Part shown: piece after piece, positions 57,893 to 64,000 of the stretch | Layout: every line of letters begins with the position of its first letter | How positions within the stretch are numbered: position 1 is the stretch's first letter | From: UBA1181 sp963619325 | GTDB taxonomy: Bacteria; Bacteroidota; Bacteroidia; Bacteroidales; Paludibacteraceae | Assembly: GCA_963619325.1 (NCBI GenBank) | Contig: CAVEVQ010000008.1 | Coordinates: 6,466 to 70,465 of the forward strand | Reading direction: 5' to 3' | Length of the DNA: 64,000 nucleotides | Made by a program: the position numbers and the translations under genes | The notes under the pieces: model-generated | Databases searched by the model: none | What the model was told of the DNA's origin: nothing | Seen by the model: only the letters and a program-made list of their open reading frames with translations

Positions 57893-60289
57893 ATGCAATA
57901 TGGATTCTTCGATGACGAACGCAAAGAGTACGTCATCACCAAACCTGACACTCCAAAATCTTGGAGTAACTACTTGGGTGATACCCGCTACGGCGCTATC
58001 ATCACCAACAACGCCGGCGGTTATTCTTTCTTCCGCTCCTCTGTGCAAGGTTGCTTTCTCCGCCTTAAATTCAACACCGTTCCTTTAGACCAACCTGGCC
58101 GCTACATCTACATCCACGACCTCGAATCTAAAGATTTCTGGTCTGGTTCTTGGCAACCCGTCGGGAAACCGCTTGACAAATACAAAAGCGAATGTCGCCA
58201 CGGTTCCGCATACACAAAGATTTCTTCTGAATATGCAGACATCAAAACAGAAACGCTCTACTTCGTTCCTAAAGGACAAGAATTTGAGGTTTGGAACGTC
58301 AAAATAACCAACAACGGCTCTGCTCCGCGCAAACTCCGCGCCTTCACATACGCCGAGTTCGCTTCTAACTGGAACATGAACGACGATAGCAACAACCTTC
58401 AATACACGCAATACATCGTCAAGACAGCCTACGAAAACGGTTTCATCGACCACGGCAACAACCTATACATGCCCGAGGAGCCTGAGAATTTCCAAAACAA
58501 AGACCAAGCACGCCACTCTTTCATCGGTGTCGTAGGACAGCCTGTCACCGGCTACGACAGCGACCGAGATAAGTTCATCGGTGCTTACCACACCTACGCA
58601 AACCCTATCTCCGTTGTCAACGGTCAATGTGGCAACACGGTTACTGAAGGCGACAACGGCTGCGGTACGCTTCAAGTCGACATCAATCTGGCTCCTGGCG
58701 AGACAAAAGAGTTCACCGTTGTTCTCGGTATCGGAAAGGCTGCCGTCGAGGGTAAGAAAGCAGCAGAGCTTGTCTCTACGCCCGCAAAAGTTACGGCTGA
58801 ATACGAAAAAGTAGTTAGCTACTGGCACGGACGTATCGAAGGACTCTCTGCGAAGACTCCAGACGACGCTTTCAACAGCATGATCAACATGTGGAATCCA
58901 TTCAACAACCTCATCACCTACGCATGGAGTCGCGCCGCCTCTTTGATTTACCGTGGAGAACGCGATGGAATGGGTTACAGAGACACTATCCAGGATATGT
59001 TGGGAGTCATCCACAATATTCCTGAAGAAGTGGTTGAAAGACTTGAACTCATGCTCACCGGTCAAAACTCTAACGGTGGTGCTATGCCAGTCGTTAAGCC
59101 TTTCGCCCACAACCCTGGACACGAAGCTCCTACTCCAGAAAACGAGTTCCGTTCCGACGACTGTATGTGGCTTTTCAACACCGTACCTACCTACGTTAAA
59201 GAATTGGGCGACATTGACTACTACAACAAGGTCCTTCCTTACTCCGACAAGGGAGAAGGCACTGTACTCGACCATCTGCGCCGTGCTATCCAGTTCAATC
59301 TCGACCGTTGCGGCAAGCACAACCTCCCTTGTGGTTTGAAAGCAGACTGGAACGACTGCCTCGTACTCGGAGCAAAAGGCGAAACCATCTTCGTGGCAAT
59401 GCAACTCCGCTATGCACTCACCGTCTACATCGACATCTGCCAACGCCTCAACAAACCAGAAGAGGTGAAATGGGCTCAAGGTCATTTGGAGAAGCTGACG
59501 AAAGACATCGACGCAGCCGCTTGGGATGGCGAATGGTACGTCCGCGCTATCAAAGAAGACGGCTACATCTTCGGTACGAAGAACGACCCTAACAACGAGG
59601 GTACAATCTGGCTGAACCCTAACTCTTGGGCAATTATCTCAGGACAAGCAACGGGTGAGCGTGCCGAGACAGTCATGAACAGCGTAGAGAAACGCCTCGC
59701 CATTGAATATGGTTTGGTTCTCTGCGACCCACCTTACGAGAAGACTGAAGCCAGCGTCATCAAAGCTCCTCTCTTCATCAAAGGTATGAAAGAAAATGCG
59801 GCCGTCTTCCAACACACTCAGGGCTGGGGTATCATGGCAGATTGTATTCTCGGACATGGAAAACGCGCCTTCAAGAATTACAAAAACTACCTCCCTGCAG
59901 CCTACAACGAACGTGCAGAGGTTCGTCAAATAGAGCCTTACGTCTACGCTCAGACAACATGCTCTACCTACAACATGCGTGCGGGACAAAGTCGCTGCCC
60001 TTGGTTGAGTGGTACCGCATCTTGGGCTTACTTCACAGCAGCACAATACATCCTCGGCATCCGCCCAGACTACAACGGATTGCTCATTGATCCTTGTATT
60101 CCTGCATGGGAGGGCTTCACCGCCACTCGTCGCTTTAGAGGCAAGACAGTCAACATCAACGTCAAAAATCCAAACAAGGTTGAAAAAGGCATCGTTTCTA
60201 TCTCTATCAATGGAGAAAAAGTTAACGGCAATGTCGTTCCTTTCGACAAAATGAAGGAGGTCAACGAAGTAGAAGTTATCATGGGATAA
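57893..60289 (+). CDS. Cellobiose phosphorylase (GH94)
   Basis: A 798-residue cytoplasmic GH94 phosphorylase that splits cellobiose with phosphate into glucose 1-phosphate and glucose. It opens QYGFFDDERKEYVITKPDTP with SWSNYLGDTRYGAIITNNAGGYSF, the usual start of cellobiose phosphorylases. GYRDTIQDMLGVIH near residue 365 is in the (alpha/alpha)6 barrel, and LKADWNDCL near 485 holds the likely catalytic Asp. YVYAQTTCSTYNMRAGQSRCPWLSGTASW, seen in part as SRCPWLSGTASW near 705, is the phosphate-binding region. There is no signal peptide. With the secreted GH9 enzyme it forms a route for cellulose products. It stands alone, with a terminator after it. Confidence 0.95.
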   Translation: MQYGFFDDERKEYVITKPDTPKSWSNYLGDTRYGAIITNNAGGYSFFRSSVQGCFLRLKFNTVPLDQPGRYIYIHDLESKDFWSGSWQPVGKPLDKYKSECRHGSAYTKISSEYADIKTETLYFVPKGQEFEVWNVKITNNGSAPRKLRAFTYAEFASNWNMNDDSNNLQYTQYIVKTAYENGFIDHGNNLYMPEEPENFQNKDQARHSFIGVVGQPVTGYDSDRDKFIGAYHTYANPISVVNGQCGNTVTEGDNGCGTLQVDINLAPGETKEFTVVLGIGKAAVEGKKAAELVSTPAKVTAEYEKVVSYWHGRIEGLSAKTPDDAFNSMINMWNPFNNLITYAWSRAASLIYRGERDGMGYRDTIQDMLGVIHNIPEEVVERLELMLTGQNSNGGAMPVVKPFAHNPGHEAPTPENEFRSDDCMWLFNTVPTYVKELGDIDYYNKVLPYSDKGEGTVLDHLRRAIQFNLDRCGKHNLPCGLKADWNDCLVLGAKGETIFVAMQLRYALTVYIDICQRLNKPEEVKWAQGHLEKLTKDIDAAAWDGEWYVRAIKEDGYIFGTKNDPNNEGTIWLNPNSWAIISGQATGERAETVMNSVEKRLAIEYGLVLCDPPYEKTEASVIKAPLFIKGMKENAAVFQHTQGWGIMADCILGHGKRAFKNYKNYLPAAYNERAEVRQIEPYVYAQTTCSTYNMRAGQSRCPWLSGTASWAYFTAAQYILGIRPDYNGLLIDPCIPAWEGFTATRRFRGKTVNINVKNPNKVEKGIVSISINGEKVNGNVVPFDKMKEVNEVEVIMG

Positions 60290-60315
60290 CCTCATAAAGA
60301 GTAATAATTTTTTTC

Positions 60316-60361
60316 AAAAGCGAAGGAAGAAACAATCCATTGTTCTCTCCTTCGCTTTTTC
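60316..60361 (+). terminator. Terminator of the cellobiose phosphorylase gene
   Basis: AAAAGCGAAGGA (60316-60327) pairs with TCCTTCGCTTTT (60348-60359), with a shorter inner pairing, then T. It starts 27 bases after the stop. Confidence 0.9.
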
Positions 60362-60439
60362 GTCCCCCAAAAACACCTAATCGTTTAAAAATTGTTAAAA
60401 AAAACAACTTTACATATTCCATACACAACACATTTTGCC

Positions 60440-60447
60440 TATCTTTG
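60440..60447 (+). promoter_or_regulatory. -7 box before the WecA-type gene
   Basis: TATCTTTG followed by TTTG, an exact TAnnTTTG match, 23 bases before the ATG at 60471. No TTTG at the 19-base spacing. Confidence 0.6.
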
Positions 60448-60470
60448 TTTGTAGAAGAAAAATATAACTT

Positions 60471-61586
60471 ATGGCTTTATCTTCGTTTTGGACTTTTTGC
60501 GCACTCAGCGCTTTCCTTATATGTTGCATATTTGCTGGAGTTCTCATTCCGAAGATTGTCCTCATCGCTTTTCGCAAGAAACTGTTCGATGAACAAGACG
60601 GACGAAAAATACACCATAGCACTGTGCCACGCTTAGGCGGAATCGCCTTTGCGCCTGTTATTCTGTTTTGCATTTCGTTCCTACTCTTCGTATCTTTAGT
60701 TTACGGGAACACACAGATACTATCTAACGTTGAATGTAATGTCTTACAAATCAGCGCAATAATATGCGCCCTCATCCTGATGTACCTCATCGGTATCGCT
60801 GACGATTTGATTGGCGTAAAGTATCGCGCCAAATTCGTGTTTCAAATCGCCTGCGGGTTGCTTTTCATCGCTGCGGGCATCTATCTGTCCGACCTCCAGG
60901 GTATGCTCTTCCTCTACGAGATCCCTAAATGGGTGGCCTACCCTCTATCCGTAATCCTGTTCGTCTTCATTGTCAACGCCATCAACCTCATCGACGGCAT
61001 AGACGGACTTGCCAGCGGTCTCAGCGCCGTTGCGCTCCTTTTCTATGGCATCCTCTTCCTTTACTTTGAAGATTACACCTTCTCACTGATAGCGCTCTCT
61101 ACCTTAGGCACTGTAGTCCCTTTTTTCTACTACAACGTTTTCGGGAAAGTTGAGAAGCAACAGAAAATTTTCATGGGCGATACGGGTTCGCTCACTATCG
61201 GCACTATACTCTGCTTTCTAAGCATCCGTTTAGCCAACACAGGAGCCTGTGGCGAATCTTGTTGCCATCCTTTGGTATTGGCATTCGCTCCTCTCTTAGT
61301 ACCTTGCATGGATGTTGTACGCGTCTTCTTCCACCGCATCCGCAACGGAAAGAGTCCGTTCCTACCCGATCAGAACCATATCCACCACAAACTCTTGAAA
61401 TTAGGCATGACACAGCGTGTCGCTATGATTACTATCCTGCTCTCTTCTACCCTCTGCATCGCAGCCTGCGTGGCCATGTCCTACTATTTCAACCCTACCA
61501 TCGTCCTCATCGTCTGCATAGTTGTCTTCACTCTCATCAACATTTGGCTGACGAAAAAAATTCAGGAACGGAGCGGAAAATTGTAG
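60471..61586 (+). CDS. WecA/TagO-type undecaprenyl-phosphate sugar-1-phosphate transferase
   Basis: A 371-residue polytopic membrane protein (about 11 helices) of the MraY/WecA family. It moves a sugar 1-phosphate, usually GlcNAc-1-P, from a UDP-sugar to undecaprenyl phosphate, starting O-antigen, capsule or other glycans. Family blocks are DEQDGRKIHHSTVPRLGGIAF near residue 40, IGIADDLIGVKYRAKFVFQI near 105 (Asp pair), and NAINLIDGIDGLASGLS near 165 (Asp). FMGDTGSLTIG near 230 and the His motif DQNHIHHKLLKLG near 300, typical of WecA, are also there. No glycan cluster is adjacent. It stands alone with its own -7 box. Confidence 0.93.
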   Translation: MALSSFWTFCALSAFLICCIFAGVLIPKIVLIAFRKKLFDEQDGRKIHHSTVPRLGGIAFAPVILFCISFLLFVSLVYGNTQILSNVECNVLQISAIICALILMYLIGIADDLIGVKYRAKFVFQIACGLLFIAAGIYLSDLQGMLFLYEIPKWVAYPLSVILFVFIVNAINLIDGIDGLASGLSAVALLFYGILFLYFEDYTFSLIALSTLGTVVPFFYYNVFGKVEKQQKIFMGDTGSLTIGTILCFLSIRLANTGACGESCCHPLVLAFAPLLVPCMDVVRVFFHRIRNGKSPFLPDQNHIHHKLLKLGMTQRVAMITILLSSTLCIAACVAMSYYFNPTIVLIVCIVVFTLINIWLTKKIQERSGKL

Positions 61587-61681
61587 ATTTTCTATTTTTA
61601 AGAGTCGCATAGGCGTAGTAAATTCGCATAGGCTATTGAGAGCTTTTTAAGAGTATAAATGACCTATAACGAAATACTGCT

Positions 61682-62848
61682 ATGACAGTCAAAAACTGGC
61701 TCGCCCTCGTCGGCTTGACCTTCTCCACTTTTATATTCAACACCTCCGAGTTTATTCCTATCGGACTGCTCACCGACATTGCAAAAGATTTTCAAGTTAC
61801 GGAAGCGGTTGCAGGTATGATCATCTCCGTCTATGCATGGATTGTGATGCTCTTCTCCCTTCCGCTTATGCTCGTATTCTCCAATTGGGATTTGAAAAGG
61901 CTTATAGTCGCCGTGATGGCTGTCTTCGTAACTTTCCAATTTCTATCTTCGGTCTCAACAGGCTATTATATGCTGATGTTCTCCCGTATCGGTGTCGCCT
62001 GCTCCCATTCTATCTTCTGGTCCATCGTAGCCCCTCTTGCCTGCCGTATCGTCCCCTCTGAGAAGAAACCAACCGCCCTCAGCATGATCGTCACTGGCTC
62101 TGCTATCGCAATGATTCTCGGAATGCCATTAGGACGTGTCATCGGATTACATTTAGGTTGGAGAATGACCTTCCTCAGCATTGGCATCTTCTCCTCGGCC
62201 ATCCTTCTCTACCTCTCTTTCACATTGCCGCCTGTTCCAAGCCGAGGCAGTTTCTCTGTCAAAAAACTACCCATTCTTCTGAAAAACAGACTTCTCGTCT
62301 ATTTCTTCCTCCTCACAATGGGTATCGCCACCGCATATTTTGAATGCTATGGTTATATAGAACCATTCCTAATGCAAGTCGTTGGCATGTCCGAACAGAG
62401 TATCACCTCCGCACTGATGGTCTTCGGCATAGCAGGTCTATTCGGCAGCTACATCTTCTCAAAGTACTATAACCGCAACCCTCACCGCTTCATCACCATC
62501 TGCATCGCATGTATGGCTATCTGTTTGGCACTTCTAACGCCATCCAGCGGACTCCCGATCATCATCTTCGCTATCTGTGCTTTCTGGGGCATTGCGGCGA
62601 CCGACTTCAACGTAGCCTTTCAATCCGAGATTTTGCGTATCACCCCACCTGAAGGTTCTGCCGTCGCCACATCCATATACTCCGGAATCTTCAATTTCGG
62701 CATCGGCACAGGCTCCTTTCTCGGCGGATATGTCTTCACGCACATCTCTCCTACCCTCATCGGCTATGTAGGCAGCGGAATCCTTGTCATCGTCCTCCTC
62801 TTCTGGTGGTTCATTGTAACTCCTCGATTTCATCAATCGTTCAAGTAG
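61682..62848 (+). CDS. MFS exporter, SotB/AraJ-like
   Basis: A 388-residue major facilitator protein with 12 helices, closest in pattern to sugar-efflux (SotB/AraJ) proteins. The first helix segment FNTSEFIPIGLLTDIAKDF is their hallmark, followed by AGMIISVYAWIVMLFSLPLML. RIGVACSHSIFWSIVAPLA and LGMPLGRVIGLHLGWRMTF are the family's motif-A and motif-C regions. These exporters remove arabinose, IPTG-like sugars or drugs; the substrate is unknown. It is 95 bases behind the WecA-type gene and converges on pckA across a two-way terminator. Confidence 0.9.
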   Translation: MTVKNWLALVGLTFSTFIFNTSEFIPIGLLTDIAKDFQVTEAVAGMIISVYAWIVMLFSLPLMLVFSNWDLKRLIVAVMAVFVTFQFLSSVSTGYYMLMFSRIGVACSHSIFWSIVAPLACRIVPSEKKPTALSMIVTGSAIAMILGMPLGRVIGLHLGWRMTFLSIGIFSSAILLYLSFTLPPVPSRGSFSVKKLPILLKNRLLVYFFLLTMGIATAYFECYGYIEPFLMQVVGMSEQSITSALMVFGIAGLFGSYIFSKYYNRNPHRFITICIACMAICLALLTPSSGLPIIIFAICAFWGIAATDFNVAFQSEILRITPPEGSAVATSIYSGIFNFGIGTGSFLGGYVFTHISPTLIGYVGSGILVIVLLFWWFIVTPRFHQSFK

Positions 62849-62931
62849 GGCACTCCAATCAACTTACCTAAAGCAATTTCTCAGCGATAACATCGCTAAC
62901 ACCCTGATAGGCATTTCTCTTGCATACACAA

Positions 62932-62966
62932 AAAAAGACGCTCTGAACAAAGTCAGAACGTCTTTT
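62932..62966. terminator. Two-way terminator between MFS gene and pckA
   Basis: AAAGACGCTCTGA pairs with TCAGAACGTCTTT (one mismatch), with A-run before and T-run after, so it works on both strands. It lies in the gap between the convergent genes. Confidence 0.9.
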
Positions 62967-63002
62967 CCTTTATCCATAGTCAGCCTCAACTGACCTGCAA
63001 TA

Positions 63003-64000
63003 TTACAATTTTGGTCCGGCAGCAACCAAAGCCTTACCAGCAGCGTTGCCTTCGTACTTAGCAAAGTTCTTGATGAAACGACTTGCCAAATCCTTAGCCT
63101 TAACCTCCCATTGAGAAGCGTCAACGTAAGTATCACGAGGGTCGAGGATTGCAGGGTTCACACCTGGCAATGAAGTTGGAACCTCGAAGTCGAACATAGG
63201 GATCTTCTTAGTCTCTGCCTTCAAAATATCTCCACTCAAGATTGCGTCGATGATTCCACGAGTATCAGGAATTGAAATACGCTTTCCAGTTCCGTTCCAT
63301 CCAGTGTTTACCAAGTAAGCCTTAGCACCAGACTTCTTCATCTTCTTAACCAACTCTTCAGCGTACTTAGTTGGATGCAACTCCAAGAATGCTTGTCCGA
63401 AACATGCAGAGAAAGTTGGAGTTGGCTCTGTGATACCACGCTCAGTACCTGCCAACTTAGCAGTAAATCCGCTCAAGAAGTAGTATTGAGTCTGCTCTGG
63501 AGTCAAGATTGATACTGGAGGCAATACACCGAATGCATCAGCAGACAAGAAAATAACGTTCTTTGCAGCAGGTGCAGAAGATCCTGGTTGGATGTTGCTG
63601 ATGTGGTTGATTGGGTAAGACACACGAGTGTTCTCAGTTACGCTCTTATCATTGAAATCGATGAATCCTTTATCGTCAACAGTTACGTTCTCTAACAAGG
63701 CGTTACGCTTGATAGCACCGAAGATGTCTGGCTCGTGCTCGCTGCTCAAACCAATAACCTTAGCGTAGCATCCCCCCTCAAGGTTGAATACACCCTCGTC
63801 ATCCCATCCGTGCTCGTCATCACCGATCAAACGACGTTTAGGGTCTGTTGACAAAGTTGTCTTTCCAGTTCCTGACAAACCGAAGAAGATAGCTGTGTTC
63901 TTACCTTCCATATCGCAGTTTGCAGAACAGTGCATTGAAGCGATACCCTTCAATGGCAAGTAGTAGTTCTGCATAGAGAACATACCCTTCTTCATCTCAC
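63003..64000 (-). CDS. pckA: Phosphoenolpyruvate carboxykinase (ATP), 5' end outside window
   Basis: The C-terminal 332 residues of an ATP-type PEPCK, which interconverts oxaloacetate and PEP and in rumen and gut Bacteroidales mainly fixes CO2 on the way to succinate. The P-loop is FFGLSGTGKTTLSTDP, followed by the metal-binding LIGDDEHGWDDEGVFN and the nucleotide site with VFNLEGGCYAK. The frame is open through base 64000, so the start lies beyond the window; the ATG at 63995 is internal (family sequence here is GEMKKG). Codon use is strongly biased, as in fba. Confidence 0.97.
   Translation of the reverse strand, partial: EMKKGMFSMQNYYLPLKGIASMHCSANCDMEGKNTAIFFGLSGTGKTTLSTDPKRRLIGDDEHGWDDEGVFNLEGGCYAKVIGLSSEHEPDIFGAIKRNALLENVTVDDKGFIDFNDKSVTENTRVSYPINHISNIQPGSSAPAAKNVIFLSADAFGVLPPVSILTPEQTQYYFLSGFTAKLAGTERGITEPTPTFSACFGQAFLELHPTKYAEELVKKMKKSGAKAYLVNTGWNGTGKRISIPDTRGIIDAILSGDILKAETKKIPMFDFEVPTSLPGVNPAILDPRDTYVDASQWEVKAKDLASRFIKNFAKYEGNAAGKALVAAGPKL

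Noticed and set aside
58463..59485. A 340-codon open frame on the minus strand inside the cellobiose phosphorylase gene.
   Set aside because: The plus strand encodes an unmistakable GH94 protein over the whole length; the antisense frame has no recognisable domain.
1..64000. CRISPR arrays, insertion sequences, prophage or integrase genes, rRNA genes.
   Set aside because: I looked for regularly spaced repeats, transposase or integrase motifs and rRNA stretches and saw none; the only sign of mobility is the AAA/nuclease gene with the rhuM fragment.

Overview
The window is a stretch of chromosome from a member of the order Bacteroidales, probably a fibre-degrading gut or rumen species. The evidence is of several kinds. 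There are many promoters of the Bacteroidetes type (TAnnTTTG, in two places with TTTG exactly 19 bases upstream). The thi operon has the order thiS-thiE-thiG-thiC-thiH-thiF-thiE2 and the trp operon the order trpB-E-G-D-C-F-A. Families largely confined to this phylum are present (DUF4271, DUF4296, a DUF4348-like protein, a short-type ArgG). Some lipoproteins carry acidic residues after the lipid cysteine, and a secreted cellulase ends in a type IX secretion sorting domain. The genus cannot be named from sequence alone.

Layout. 1-7500 (+): a partial membrane sulfatase of the LtaS type, a radical SAM protein, an AspT/YidE-type transporter, a TonB-dependent receptor and a bile-acid:sodium-symporter-family protein. 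7630-10650 (-): rpsT behind a tRNA-Glu, then glmS with a short SIS isomerase. 10796-12600 (+): ubiE/menG and an NAD-dependent epimerase-like protein. 12638-14794 (-): two exported proteins. 15043-21335 (-): the complete thiamine operon with a TPP riboswitch and a textbook promoter. 21571-28122 (+): parE, rpiB, a GH9 cellulase and class II fructose-bisphosphate aldolase. 28238-29805 (-): a membrane-anchored AraC-type regulator and a small partner. 30000-33826 (+): a possible non-coding RNA ending in a strong terminator, then paaK, an ACT-domain protein, a 41-residue membrane protein and a sodium:solute symporter. 34011-37194 (-): two lipoproteins, one a fusion of a LivJ-like binding domain to a legumain-like (C13) cysteine protease. 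37285-40400 (-): folA and argR-GNAT-argG with an ARG box. 40506-43927 (-): rnpA-yidD and greA-HIT-DUF4271-hemD. 44146-48822 (-): a deaminase with an S41 protease, rpsO, and a dksA-like/lspA/DUF4296 unit. 48890-55608 (-): the whole trp operon with an attenuator. 55843-62848 (+): an AAA-ATPase/nuclease gene of odd composition with a rhuM remnant behind it, cellobiose phosphorylase, a WecA-type transferase and an MFS exporter. 63003-64000 (-): partial pckA.

How the parts fit. The secreted GH9 enzyme and the GH94 cellobiose phosphorylase together suggest cellulose or beta-glucan use. FBP aldolase and PEP carboxykinase are central carbon genes. Thiamine and tryptophan synthesis are each complete or nearly complete operons, each with a visible RNA switch. 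The arginine unit here is only partial, and its GNAT enzyme is a candidate for the first step of the pathway.

Most unusual observations: the binding-protein/legumain fusion lipoprotein and its BMP-like partner (34011-37194); a fully readable trp attenuator with three consecutive Trp codons and a 7-base antiterminator pairing (55481-55608); an unlisted 41-residue protein fused tightly to a symporter gene (32124-32249); and a strong terminator with no gene in front of it (30179-30217).
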